Source of the DNA: Acidimicrobiales bacterium
GTDB lineage: Bacteria > Actinomycetota > Acidimicrobiia > Acidimicrobiales > SZUA-35
Assembly (NCBI GenBank): GCA_013003535.1
Contig: JABDIY010000081.1
Location: 1 to 54,593, forward strand
Length of the DNA: 54,593 nt
Direction: 5' to 3'
Within the stretch, counting starts at the first letter, position 1; every line of letters begins with the position of its first letter. Positions 25,878 through 34,150 of this stretch are shown here, piece after piece. The notes beneath the pieces are model-generated. The model had not been told where the DNA came from. It did no database searches and saw only the letters and a list, made by a program, of their open reading frames with translations. The position numbers and the translations under genes were made by a program.

Positions 25878-26408
25878 ATGGTTGCACTTCTCACATCTGA
25901 TCCGATCTACCGTTCATCAGCGCCGGAGCTTCGCTCCCCGGGCCAGATCCCGGTCCGTCATCTTCATTCGGTTCCCGCCGTCCATGGTGGGGCACGCAGT
26001 TCTCATGCTCGGTCAACTGATCGATCGGCTGCTTCAGATCCCGCCATCTCTTACCGCTCGCTCGTGATTCTTGTTGGGGCGGCGATCGTGGTGGCCCTCA
26101 TTCTGCTTGCTGGCTTCAGAGCGATCCAGGGACAGCCGCCTTCGGGCTCGTGGGCCGATGTCCAGCAGGCCGCCCGATTCCAGGCCCCGGTGGCCCATCA
26201 GAACGATGTGCTATGGACTGTGCAGCCAGGCGAGACACTTTGGGGAATAGCGCAAAGCGTAGCTCCAGCGGCGGACCGTCGAGAGGTTGTCCAGATCCTC
26301 ACCGAGGCCAATGGCGGCTCGTCCATATGGGCGGGGCAACAAATCGTCATCCCGGCCGGTTTGGCCGAGAGGGGAGCGCAAGGGGAATCGGCAGCCTCCA
26401 ACAACTGA
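25878..26408 (+). CDS. LysM membrane protein, probable SOS cell-division inhibitor (DivS/ChiZ/YneA-like)
   Basis: A 176-aa protein with a cytoplasmic N-terminus of about 60 residues, one transmembrane helix (SLVILVGAAIVVALILLAGF) and an extracytoplasmic LysM domain (LWTVQPGETLWGIAQSVA ... GGSSIWAGQQIVIP). Position and layout match the LexA-controlled division inhibitors divergent from lexA in Gram-positives (Corynebacterium DivS, Mycobacterium Rv2719c, Bacillus YneA), which delay septation during DNA damage. GGAGG lies 12 bases before the ATG. The LexA boxes at 25735-25772 should control it. The role is inferred from synteny, since sequence in this family diverges fast. Confidence 0.85.
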   Translation: MVALLTSDPIYRSSAPELRSPGQIPVRHLHSVPAVHGGARSSHARSTDRSAASDPAISYRSLVILVGAAIVVALILLAGFRAIQGQPPSGSWADVQQAARFQAPVAHQNDVLWTVQPGETLWGIAQSVAPAADRREVVQILTEANGGSSIWAGQQIVIPAGLAERGAQGESAASNN

Positions 26409-26524
26409 TCTTTGATTACCATCAACAACTGATCCTTCAACTTCGCGCCGGCGCGATGTCCCCGGTCGGGCGGCATTTGTCGGATCACCACTGCGCCCAT
26501 TTAAACGGGGCGTACGATGGGTAC

Positions 26525-26974
26525 GTGCGCTGTCGTCAATGCGGAACCACCGACACCCGGGTCATCGATTCCCGGGTGATCGAGGATGGGGATTCCATTC
26601 GTCGTCGACGGTCCTGTCCTCAATGCTCGGCACGGTTCACCACCTTTGAACGGATCGAGACCGCTCCGCTGATGGTTTTGAAGCGCAATGGTGACCGTGT
26701 GCCATTCATTGCGGCAAAGGTTGCCCACGGAATTGAACTTGCAGTGAAGGGCCGTCCGGTTTCGGCTGCGGAGGTCGTAGCGATCGTGGCGGGGATAGAA
26801 GACGCCGTGCGATCCAATGGAGCTCCGATGCCTACGCAATCGGTGGGGGAGCGGGTTCTGGATGCTTTGAAAGAGCGCGATCCGGTGGCGGCCATGCGAT
26901 TCGCCAGTGTGTACAAACATTTCGAGGATTTGGCTGATTTCGAACGTGCGGCCACCGAACTGGCGGAACCCTAG
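26525..26974 (+). CDS. nrdR: Transcriptional repressor NrdR
   Basis: Zinc-ribbon plus ATP-cone repressor of ribonucleotide reductase genes (149 aa). The GTG at 26525 gives the family N-terminus VRCRQCG; zinc ligands are Cys3, Cys6, Cys31 and Cys34 (CPQC). The ATP-cone starts at MVLKRNGDRVPF and ends FASVYKHFEDLADF. The longer upstream open frame overlaps the LysM gene and is not used. nrdJ, its likely target, lies 2.5 kb downstream. The stop shares CTAG with the stop of the convergent transglycosylase gene. Confidence 0.95.
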   Translation: MRCRQCGTTDTRVIDSRVIEDGDSIRRRRSCPQCSARFTTFERIETAPLMVLKRNGDRVPFIAAKVAHGIELAVKGRPVSAAEVVAIVAGIEDAVRSNGAPMPTQSVGERVLDALKERDPVAAMRFASVYKHFEDLADFERAATELAEP

Positions 26975-28299
26975 TCGACGGGTTGGTTTTGCCCCGCTGA
27001 TTCATCCGCAGGAGCAAAGATCAGCAGTGATCCATAGAGATCGCTGAATCGTATGACATCGGAACCGTAGGCCGTGCTCCGGTTGTAGCGGAGCAAGGCC
27101 GAGCGGAACCCGGCTTCTGAATCCAAGCCGCTGCCGCAAAGATGATCTGCGGCGGCCAGGGTGGCGTCGTACATATTGTGCGGGTCGCGGTGACCGTCAC
27201 CGTTTCCGTCAGCACGAAAGAGCTCCCAGCTGGTAGGGATGAACTGCATCGGCCCAACGGCCCGATCCCATTCGGTGTCGCCGTCGAGTTTTCCCCCGTC
27301 GGTGTCGGTGATCGCCAACCAGGGATCGCCGTTGAGTTGCGGTCCGAGGATCGGCGATGTTGTATTGCCCCGGCGATCAAGCGAGCTGTTCCCGAATTGG
27401 CCATTGAAGCTTTCCACCCGCCCAACTCCGGCGAGTTGATTCCACGAAATTCTGCATTGGGGCCAGAGATCCTTGGCGCGTTCGGCAGCGGTCACGTACG
27501 CGTTGACCGCCACAACCGTGAGGTCGTCGGTCCCGGGCACGATGCGAAGTAGCAGCTGCCACTCGAAATCCCGCTCGGCTCGGTTGAGCGCCGGTTGTAG
27601 CCGTAGCAGGTCTGCGCTGGCGGTGGCGAAGATCGCATCGGCTTCCTCGAGGAGCTTGCTTTCGCGGTCGCGGAGATCATCGGCCGCGGCGAGTTCTCGC
27701 CGGCTCGTAGATTCATCGGCTTCGCGCCGTCGCAGCTCGCTGCCCAGTTCTGCTCCGGCGCTTTGGAACAATGTGGTGGTACGGATCGACGCGGTTGCTG
27801 CGTCGATCTGGTTGTGTCCTGCCGCGCCGAGCAACGCTTCGAGATCGGTTTGGTCAGACCCGCTGACAAAGGCTTCCACGCCGAATGTCCCCAGGTCAGA
27901 TTCAGCGCGACGGCGACGGGAGATTGCTGTATCGAGCTGTTTTTGGACCGTCTCACGATGCGCGGTTGCGGCTACAAGTGTCTGGGTTCGGAGCGCCGAC
28001 TCGGCCTGGGCCCAACGTTGACGCTGAATGGCGTCTTCCAGGTCGAGTTGGAGGGATTGCACAAGTTCACCTGCGCCACCCAGCAATTCCGGTGAGGCTG
28101 GTAACGCGGCGAGGACGGCGGGATGAATATCGATGGGATCCGAGATCAGTCCCGCCAAACTCTCGTGCGGGGCATCACCAACGGCCCGGACTGCCACTGC
28201 GGCCTCCTGGGACGGAGGTTCGGGAGGGCCAGCCGCCATTGCGGGGGCAGCGATAGCCAACACCACCGAGGCCGCCACAGTTGCCGCTCCGTGCTTCAT
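26971..28299 (-). CDS. Secreted lytic transglycosylase with coiled-coil region
   Basis: Predicted peptidoglycan lytic transglycosylase (442 aa). The signal peptide starts at MKHGAATVAASVVLAIAAPAMA. Residues about 75-260 are rich in Arg, Glu and Ala heptads, a likely coiled coil. The C-terminal domain is SLT/MltB-like: ISWNQLAGVGRVES with the catalytic Glu, then AVGPMQFIPTSWE, GDGHRDPHNMYDATLAAA and RYNRSTAYGSDV. A TTG start at 28344 would add 15 residues before the signal peptide and is less likely. It is downstream of the RibD-like gene by about 41 bp and may be cotranscribed. The coiled coil resembles division-linked hydrolase regulators, which is only suggestive. Confidence 0.85.
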   Translation of the reverse strand: MKHGAATVAASVVLAIAAPAMAAGPPEPPSQEAAVAVRAVGDAPHESLAGLISDPIDIHPAVLAALPASPELLGGAGELVQSLQLDLEDAIQRQRWAQAESALRTQTLVAATAHRETVQKQLDTAISRRRRAESDLGTFGVEAFVSGSDQTDLEALLGAAGHNQIDAATASIRTTTLFQSAGAELGSELRRREADESTSRRELAAADDLRDRESKLLEEADAIFATASADLLRLQPALNRAERDFEWQLLLRIVPGTDDLTVVAVNAYVTAAERAKDLWPQCRISWNQLAGVGRVESFNGQFGNSSLDRRGNTTSPILGPQLNGDPWLAITDTDGGKLDGDTEWDRAVGPMQFIPTSWELFRADGNGDGHRDPHNMYDATLAAADHLCGSGLDSEAGFRSALLRYNRSTAYGSDVIRFSDLYGSLLIFAPADESAGQNQPVD

Positions 28300-28340
28300 C
28301 GTTGGAACTATCGGTCTTCCCGGAAGGATTCTGAGCTTGG

Positions 28341-29093
28341 TCAAGACTGGCGAACGCGTCGGTACTGAAGGAAGATCATGTTCTCACTTCGCCAGACGTG
28401 GACAAGTTGGACTGGGTGATGTACCGAACGGGGACCGATCGCTGCTCGCGACGCCTCGCCCGCGACCAAGGCGGGAGACAGGGTGAGGTTCCATTCATCA
28501 ACGCAATCGTCGGCGATGAACTGGGCATTCAGCCTGGGACCTCCTTCCAGCAACGCATGCCGAAATCCCCGCTCTCTGAGTTCGACCAGCGCATCTTCGG
28601 GGGCGACTCGAGCGGTGGGGAACTGAACCACCGAAGCAAGATCTCCAATACGGGCCAGTGCCGCGGGGTCCGCAGCAGCACCACAGAGGATGATTGGCTT
28701 GTGGTCAGGATCGGTAAAGAGCGGGAGTTCTGGATCGAGGTCTGCCGAGGCGGTGAGCACGGCGACCGTGGGTCGGGGGGCTTGGCCTCGTTCGGAGCGC
28801 AGGCGTTGCACGCGTTCGGTGGGACGGGGGGGTTTGTAGCGTTCGACTCGGACTGTTTCGGCGCCAACGATGATGACATCGGAGATGGACCGGAGCGCCA
28901 TGAACACTTCGAAGTCCATTGGGCCGCCCAGTCCCTCTGACGCTCCGTCGATACTGATTGCGCCGTCTGCGGAGCAGATCATGTTGGAGAGGACGTAAGG
29001 TCGCCGTGGCGGGAGCGGACGCTCGGCATTCGCATAGACATCCATGGGCTGTATCTCACCGCCCGCAGCGGTCGGTGCCAGTTCAACGATCAC
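28341..29093 (-). CDS. RibD C-terminal-type reductase (dihydrofolate reductase-like fold)
   Basis: NADPH-dependent reductase of the RibD_C family, like 5-amino-6-(5-phosphoribosylamino)uracil reductase in riboflavin synthesis (M. tuberculosis Rv2671 is a stand-alone example). Motifs are RPYVLSNMICSADGAISIDG at the N-terminus, ISDVIIVGAETVRVERY, and the late HALLEGGPRLNAQFI. No deaminase domain is present. The GTG at 29093 and the ATG at 29045 are both plausible starts; the former covers all recognisable homology. No other riboflavin genes are near, so the true substrate is uncertain. Confidence 0.82.
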   Translation of the reverse strand: MIVELAPTAAGGEIQPMDVYANAERPLPPRRPYVLSNMICSADGAISIDGASEGLGGPMDFEVFMALRSISDVIIVGAETVRVERYKPPRPTERVQRLRSERGQAPRPTVAVLTASADLDPELPLFTDPDHKPIILCGAAADPAALARIGDLASVVQFPTARVAPEDALVELRERGFRHALLEGGPRLNAQFIADDCVDEWNLTLSPALVAGEASRAAIGPRSVHHPVQLVHVWRSENMIFLQYRRVRQS

Positions 29094-29270
29094 CTGAAGA
29101 ACACTAGTGGGCGAATTTCTCAGCCTGTGCGGCGCTCCCGACCACGGGCGGTGTCCGGCCCGACGCTTCAACGAACTTCTGCGCCCTCTATGGGGAAAAC
29201 TCCCACGAATTCCCACAGTCATCCACTTTTGATCCCCACGATCGTTCCGTAGCGTTGTCACTAGCTGGCT

Positions 29271-29395
29271 GAGCCGGTTCACGACAAACGGAGGGACGGG
29301 GGCAGATTTGGCGGCCTCCTAGGCAAGTCTGGCAGTGCATGCGTGTATGCGCTGGGCGCGACGAAACCTGGACCTGTGAAGTTGTGAACCGGCTC
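29271..29395 (+). ncRNA. Probable structured leader RNA upstream of nrdJ
   Basis: The 362 bp between the RibD-like gene and nrdJ hold a perfect 12-bp inverted repeat: GAGCCGGTTCAC at 29271-29282 and GTGAACCGGCTC at 29384-29395. It would close a 125-nt domain on the nrdJ transcript. Inside are further helices: GGAGG (29290-29294) with CCTCC (29315-29319), and a hairpin GTGCAT/ATGCGC around 29335-29352. The domain ends 59 bp before the nrdJ ATG. Structured cis-regulatory RNAs upstream of nrdJ are known, and class II RNR needs adenosylcobalamin, so a riboswitch-like role is plausible. I do not see a standard B12 box. Function is inference. Confidence 0.6.
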
Positions 29396-29454
29396 GGCTG
29401 CTGGCGCCCTTTGTGGCCTTCTGGTCCCTGCAGATTGGCTGTACCTTGGACTGG

Positions 29455-32187
29455 ATGAGTGTGAGCAGTGGTGAGCGGGTTGTTGGTCTAACACGACACT
29501 TCACAGCGCCCGAAATTGATGTCTTGGACACCGTGGATTGGGAATGCCGCGACGCCCGTATCACTCATTGGGCAACCGGTGTTGTGGCCTTCGAACAAGC
29601 CGACGTCGAGGTGCCGTCGTTTTGGTCGGTGAACGCCACCAACATCTTGGCGCAAAAGTACTTTCGGGGGTCTCTGGGGTCGGCCGAACGCGAGAGATCG
29701 CTGAAACAAGTGGTGAATCGCATCGTCACCACGATCGCTCGCTGGGGTCGTGAAGGGGGATATTTCGCTGACGCTGCCGAGGCCGAGACGTTTTCGGCCG
29801 AGCTGGCGTATCTGCTGGTGTACCAACGTGCCGCCTTCAACTCCCCAGTCTGGTTCAACATCGGCGTGCCAGGCGTTCCCCAGCAAGCCTCGGCCTGCTT
29901 CATTCTCTCGGTAGAAGACCAGATGGAATCAATCCTCAATTGGTACGTCGAGGAGGGTCTCATTTTCAAAGGCGGCTCAGGAGCAGGGGTCAACTTGTCC
30001 CGAATCCGCTCCTCCTACGAGCCGTTGGAAGGCGGCGGTACGGCGTCAGGCCCCGTTTCGTTCATGCGGGGAGCGGATGCATCGGCCGGCACGATCAAGA
30101 GTGGCGGCAAGACCCGCCGAGCCGCCAAAATGGTCATCCTCGATGCCGACCATCCCGACATCGAAGAGTTCATCTGGTGCAAGGCCTTGGAGGAACGAAA
30201 GGCCCGGGCGTTGCGGGATGCCGGGTTTGACATGTCTCTGGACGGAGCGGACATCAATTCGCTGCAATACCAGAATGCCAATAACTCGGTACGGGTGACC
30301 GATGAGTTCATGCAGGCCGTGGTGGATGATGGTGATTGGAACCTCACCGCCCGAACGGATGGTTCGATCATCCGAACGGTAAAAGCTCGCGAGCTGATGC
30401 GGCAGTTCGCGGAGGCTACCTGGGAGTGCGCCGATCCCGGGATGCAGTACCACACCACGATCAACCGCTGGCACACCACGCCGAACGCCGGACCGATTAC
30501 CGGAAGCAATCCTTGTGTGGAGTATCTGCACCTGGATGATTCGGCGTGCAATTTGGCATCGCTGAATCTGTTGTCGTTTCTCAACGACGACTCGTCGTTC
30601 GATATCGACGGTTTCCTGCACGCTACCGAGATCGTATTCGTGGCTCAAGAAATCCTGGTCGGCCGCGCGGACTACCCAACGGCCAAGATTGCCGAGAATG
30701 CTCACGCGTATCGGCAGCTCGGGCTGGGGTACACAAACCTCGGTGCATTGCTCATGAATCTCGGCTTGGCCTATGACTCCAAAGAGGGTCGCGACACCGC
30801 CGCTGTGATCACCGCGTTGATGGCGGGCCAAGCGTATGCAACGTCGGCTCGGCTGGCCGCTCGCCTCGGCCCCTTCGAGGGCTACCAGGCCGATGCAGAA
30901 TCAATGATCGGCGTTCTGGAGATGCATCGGGAGGCGCTCACGCGCATCCCGCTCGACACCGGTCTGGTCGGTGTGCGTGCAGCAGCCCAATCCGTTTGGG
31001 ACGACGCGGTAAGCACGGCTCGCGCCTTCGGCGTCCGCAATGCCCAAGCAACAGTTCTCGCCCCAACCGGCACGATCAGCCTATTGATGGATGCCGACAC
31101 GACGGGAGTGGAGCCCGATCTCGGTTTGGTGAAGACGAAGACCCTGGTTGGCGGTGGCACCATGAGCATCGTCAACCGGTCGGTCCCGCGTGCTCTCCAG
31201 CGCTTGGGCTACAACGCTGAGGAAATCCACTTGATCACGGAGTATGTGGATACCAACGGCTACATCCACGGGGCGCCCGGGTTCGACCTCCAGCACAGCG
31301 CGGTGTTCGCCGGTGCTATGGGCGACAACCCCATCCATTACTCGGGTCACGTCAAGATGATGGCGGCAATCCAACCCTTTATTTCGGGCGCTCTGAGCAA
31401 AACGGTCAACCTCCCCGAATCGGCCACAGTTGAGGAAATTGAGCAACTCCACATCGACGCCTGGCGCATGGGGGTGAAAGCCATTGCGGTATACCGAGAC
31501 AACTGCAAGGTGGCGCAACCGCTCAGTACCAAATCGTCGGTTGCTTCACCGCCAGCCCCAATTGCCGGCCAAGAGACGGCCCACCGAGCGGTTAGGGAAC
31601 GTCTCCCTCGCAATCGTCGCAGTCGCACATTTGAGTTTCGGGTTGCTGACTGCAAAGGCTTCGTGACCGTGGGCGAATACGATGACGGGCGGCCGGGGGA
31701 GATCTTCGTGCGAGTCTCCAAACAGGGCTCCACGATGGCTGGGATCATGGATGCTTTCGCCATCTCCTTGAGTCATGGGTTGCAGTACGGCGTTCCGCTC
31801 CGGAACTTCGTAGACACGTTTACCGGTATGCGATTTGAGCCAGCGGGGATGACCGATGACCCCGATGTCCGGATCGCCAGTTCGATCTTGGACTACTTGT
31901 TCCGCAAGTTGGCTGTCCTCTACATGTCGCCTGAGGAGCGAACATCTCTGGGGATCTTCACCACCGGCGAACGTACCCAACAGACGCTTCCTGGCGTGGA
32001 TGAAGACTTGACCCTCTTCGGTGGGGGCCTCCCGTCGGATCCCCCATCTCAGGTTTCACAAGAGGAATCGCCACCGCCGCTGGTTGACCACGGCGCGCCA
32101 ATGTGCATGCAATGCGGCATCACCATGCAGCGGGCCGGCAGCTGCCACGCTTGCACCAGCTGCGGCAACACCAGTGGGTGTAGCTGA
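29455..32187 (+). CDS. nrdJ: Vitamin B12-dependent (class II) ribonucleotide reductase
   Basis: Reduces ribonucleotides to deoxyribonucleotides with adenosylcobalamin as radical source, independent of oxygen. The protein is about 910 aa from ATG 29455. Active-site regions are NSPVWFNIGVPGVPQQASACF and SNPCVEYLHLDDSACNLASLN, the latter with the NPCxE radical Cys and Glu. The C-terminal part has the NrdJ extension (EFRVADCKGFVTVGEYDDGRP is the start of it) and ends with a Cys-rich redox tail (CMQCG, CHACTSCG). It is preceded by a structured leader and is probably controlled by NrdR at 26525. Its stop is 1 bp from the stop of the convergent surface protein gene. Confidence 0.96.
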   Translation: MSVSSGERVVGLTRHFTAPEIDVLDTVDWECRDARITHWATGVVAFEQADVEVPSFWSVNATNILAQKYFRGSLGSAERERSLKQVVNRIVTTIARWGREGGYFADAAEAETFSAELAYLLVYQRAAFNSPVWFNIGVPGVPQQASACFILSVEDQMESILNWYVEEGLIFKGGSGAGVNLSRIRSSYEPLEGGGTASGPVSFMRGADASAGTIKSGGKTRRAAKMVILDADHPDIEEFIWCKALEERKARALRDAGFDMSLDGADINSLQYQNANNSVRVTDEFMQAVVDDGDWNLTARTDGSIIRTVKARELMRQFAEATWECADPGMQYHTTINRWHTTPNAGPITGSNPCVEYLHLDDSACNLASLNLLSFLNDDSSFDIDGFLHATEIVFVAQEILVGRADYPTAKIAENAHAYRQLGLGYTNLGALLMNLGLAYDSKEGRDTAAVITALMAGQAYATSARLAARLGPFEGYQADAESMIGVLEMHREALTRIPLDTGLVGVRAAAQSVWDDAVSTARAFGVRNAQATVLAPTGTISLLMDADTTGVEPDLGLVKTKTLVGGGTMSIVNRSVPRALQRLGYNAEEIHLITEYVDTNGYIHGAPGFDLQHSAVFAGAMGDNPIHYSGHVKMMAAIQPFISGALSKTVNLPESATVEEIEQLHIDAWRMGVKAIAVYRDNCKVAQPLSTKSSVASPPAPIAGQETAHRAVRERLPRNRRSRTFEFRVADCKGFVTVGEYDDGRPGEIFVRVSKQGSTMAGIMDAFAISLSHGLQYGVPLRNFVDTFTGMRFEPAGMTDDPDVRIASSILDYLFRKLAVLYMSPEERTSLGIFTTGERTQQTLPGVDEDLTLFGGGLPSDPPSQVSQEESPPPLVDHGAPMCMQCGITMQRAGSCHACTSCGNTSGCS

Positions 32188-32188
32188 G

Positions 32189-33052
32189 CTAAGGCGCCAG
32201 GGTCGGCGGCGGAAGTGTCTCGTCCGGGTCGGCCTGCGGAGCGGTAGTTGAGGATTCCGACGCCTCGTTTGTCGTCGGAACGGTGGTGGGGGGATTCTCA
32301 ACCGGAACCTCAGTGGTCTCGATTGGCAGCAAAGGATCGGTGACGACGGGATCGGTGGTAGGCGGTGCCGTGGTGGTGATGGGAGCCGAGGTTGAGGTGG
32401 TGGAATCGATCGGTTCGAGCGGATCGGTGATCGTGGTGTTTTGCGGCGGCTGGGTGGTGACCGAACCCGACGTTGATGCTGCCGTTGTGACCGGAGCGGA
32501 ACCGCTCGATGCGGAATTGTTGGGGGCGGTTGTTGTTGGCGCTGAGCTCTCGAGAGCATCGCCGTCACTGCCCGCCCATGTGGGTGGGGCACCCGGCGAG
32601 GCGGGAATGCTAGATATCCCGGATCCGACCGGTGCCGAGGTTGAGGTGCTTTCGCGGACGATGCTCGGCGGCGAGCTGGAAAGTGACGGTTCGGGAAGTG
32701 CCGCCGTAGCCGCGGTGGAAGGAGCGGGGCTGGGAGGAGCCGGAGGTTGAGTTCCCGTTGGAGCCTTCTCGGGTGGGGCCTCGTCGACCACCGGATCATC
32801 TGAAGGTTCAGTATCGTCAACCTCAACGGCGGAGGTTGTTGTGGCTACGGGTTCGGTCTTGACGGTGGTCAAACCTCCGACGGTGGCGAGGGACCCTCGT
32901 CCGGCTGGGCCGAAATCGATTTGGTCACGTACTTCGATCGCTTGATAGGCCAAGGGTCCGGCAATAGCTGCCACCGAAAGGATCGACAGCACAACAGCAA
33001 GAGCGACACGGGATCCGGTCATCGCTTCTTTCAAGTTGTTGGAAGTGCTCAT
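32189..33052 (-). CDS. Membrane-anchored Thr/Ser/Pro-rich surface protein
   Basis: A 287-aa protein with a short cytoplasmic N-terminus (MSTSNNLKEAMTGSR), one transmembrane helix or uncleaved signal (VALAVVLSILSVAAIAGPLAY), and about 220 residues of low-complexity Thr, Ser, Pro and Ala with acidic patches. There is no globular domain, sortase motif or Cys. This is an extended wall-spanning or mucin-like region, possibly glycosylated. AGGA precedes the ATG by 4 bases. The 5' untranslated region contains a GGGC microsatellite at 33061-33082. Function unknown. Confidence 0.75.
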   Translation of the reverse strand: MSTSNNLKEAMTGSRVALAVVLSILSVAAIAGPLAYQAIEVRDQIDFGPAGRGSLATVGGLTTVKTEPVATTTSAVEVDDTEPSDDPVVDEAPPEKAPTGTQPPAPPSPAPSTAATAALPEPSLSSSPPSIVRESTSTSAPVGSGISSIPASPGAPPTWAGSDGDALESSAPTTTAPNNSASSGSAPVTTAASTSGSVTTQPPQNTTITDPLEPIDSTTSTSAPITTTAPPTTDPVVTDPLLPIETTEVPVENPPTTVPTTNEASESSTTAPQADPDETLPPPTLAP

Positions 33053-33060
33053 GACATCCT

Positions 33061-33082
33061 GGGCGGGCGGGCGGGCGGGCGG
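33061..33082. repeat. (GGGC)n microsatellite, G-quadruplex-capable
   Basis: Five consecutive GGGC units plus GG, with five G-tracts separated by single C residues. It lies 9 bp upstream of the ATG of the leftward surface-protein gene, so the transcript carries the C-rich strand there. Slippage could change leader length or the promoter-start spacing. Confidence 0.85.
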
Positions 33083-33343
33083 TAGACGATTCGCGTCAGC
33101 TGTGCTCTGATACAAACTGAACAAGGTGTTTCTAGTCAAGATTTGGGGTGTCGTGGGGTGTTCAGGGATGAATAGCCCACGAAAAAGTGTGCCTCTTCCT
33201 ACCGCGCCGCGAAGTATCTAGACACCGAGCGTGGAAGTTCTCACGAACAGTGAGATCCGGTGACTTTGACGCTACATCCGGGTGATTCCACTCGGCGGGG
33301 TCGGGCTGTCAACGGATGAGTGGAAACCGTGTCAACATGGAGC

Positions 33344-33967
33344 ATGGCAAGCGGTCCGTTGTCCAAAGCGGAGTGGCGCGCGGAGGCGAAGATTCGACGG
33401 GCTTCCAACCTCCCCCAGAGAGACGAATTGGACCGCGCACTCTGTGCGAAGGTTCGCGATTGGCTCTTGGAAGAGACCCCGGGCGAAACACTGCGTTGGG
33501 TCGTCACCTATCGGGCCTTCCACGATGAACCCAACTTGGCGGCCATTGTTGACGATCCTCTGCTGGCTGAAGCCGGTGTTCGCTTCGCCATAACCCGCAC
33601 GCCCGAAGTGGGTAATGATCTCACCCTTCATCCTTCAAGTTCGGCGTTGGAGCGGCATCCCTATGGCTATGACCAGCCTGTCGCTGACGCACCGCAAATC
33701 GGTGACGACCAGGTTGCGGTGGTGCTCGTGCCAGGGCTGGGTTTCGATCGATTCGGCAATCGGCTGGGATTTGGGGCCGGTTACTATGACCGGCTGCTCG
33801 GACGTCTCGATTGCGATGTTCGGGTTGGGATCACCGATGCCATCATGGACACCAGGCTGCCAACGGATTCACACGACATTGCAATGACGTTGATCGCCAC
33901 ACCTAACGATGGTGTGCAACCGGTAACTTCGGACAAGCGACGCGTTCGTAGTGAGGGTGCCGAGTAG
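33344..33967 (+). CDS. 5-formyltetrahydrofolate cyclo-ligase
   Basis: Converts 5-formyl-THF to 5,10-methenyl-THF with ATP, recycling the folate pool. Motifs are the N-terminal LSKAEWRAEAKIRR with the ATP-contacting Lys/Arg, and the signature VPGLGFDRFGNRLGFGAGYYDRLL. From ATG 33344 it has 207 aa, normal for the family; GTG/ATG codons from 33320 are less likely. The 290 bp upstream contain no gene that I can see beyond the GGGC repeat and two GTCAAC copies. Convergent with the small membrane protein gene. Confidence 0.92.
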   Translation: MASGPLSKAEWRAEAKIRRASNLPQRDELDRALCAKVRDWLLEETPGETLRWVVTYRAFHDEPNLAAIVDDPLLAEAGVRFAITRTPEVGNDLTLHPSSSALERHPYGYDQPVADAPQIGDDQVAVVLVPGLGFDRFGNRLGFGAGYYDRLLGRLDCDVRVGITDAIMDTRLPTDSHDIAMTLIATPNDGVQPVTSDKRRVRSEGAE

Positions 33968-33979
33968 CACTGCGCCCGT

Positions 33980-34150
33980 TCAGGTGAGAATTAGAGTGAT
34001 GAGCGATCCCACCGTGGACAACACCATTGCGAGAACGCCGATGATCACGATCCAAAAAACCACCGGTCGACGGCGACGCATAGGAGCCAGCGATGTGAGC
34101 AGGTGAGGGCCATCGGCTTCGTCTTGTTTTGGCGGTGTGTAGCGGCTCAC
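33980..34150 (-). CDS. 56-aa single-helix membrane protein overlapping the RDD gene
   Basis: A short gene starting at a GTG that overlaps the stop of the RDD gene (GTGA), and ending 13 bp from the convergent cyclo-ligase stop. The product starts VSRYTPPKQDEADG, continues with a basic patch (MRRRRP) and one transmembrane helix (VVFWIVIIGVLAMVLSTVG). The coupling to an RDD membrane protein and the positive-inside arrangement support a real gene. No known family is recognised. Confidence 0.65.
   Translation of the reverse strand: MSRYTPPKQDEADGPHLLTSLAPMRRRRPVVFWIVIIGVLAMVLSTVGSLITLILT

Noticed and set aside
26150-26524. Extended N-terminus for nrdR
   Set aside because: It overlaps the LysM gene in another frame, and the zinc ribbon starts at the GTG at 26525.
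29271-29395. Standard cobalamin riboswitch
   Set aside because: No clear B12 box was found by eye; only a general structured leader can be supported.
32283-32750. Gly/Val-rich plus-strand ORF
   Set aside because: It is the antisense of the Thr/Ser/Pro-rich surface protein.
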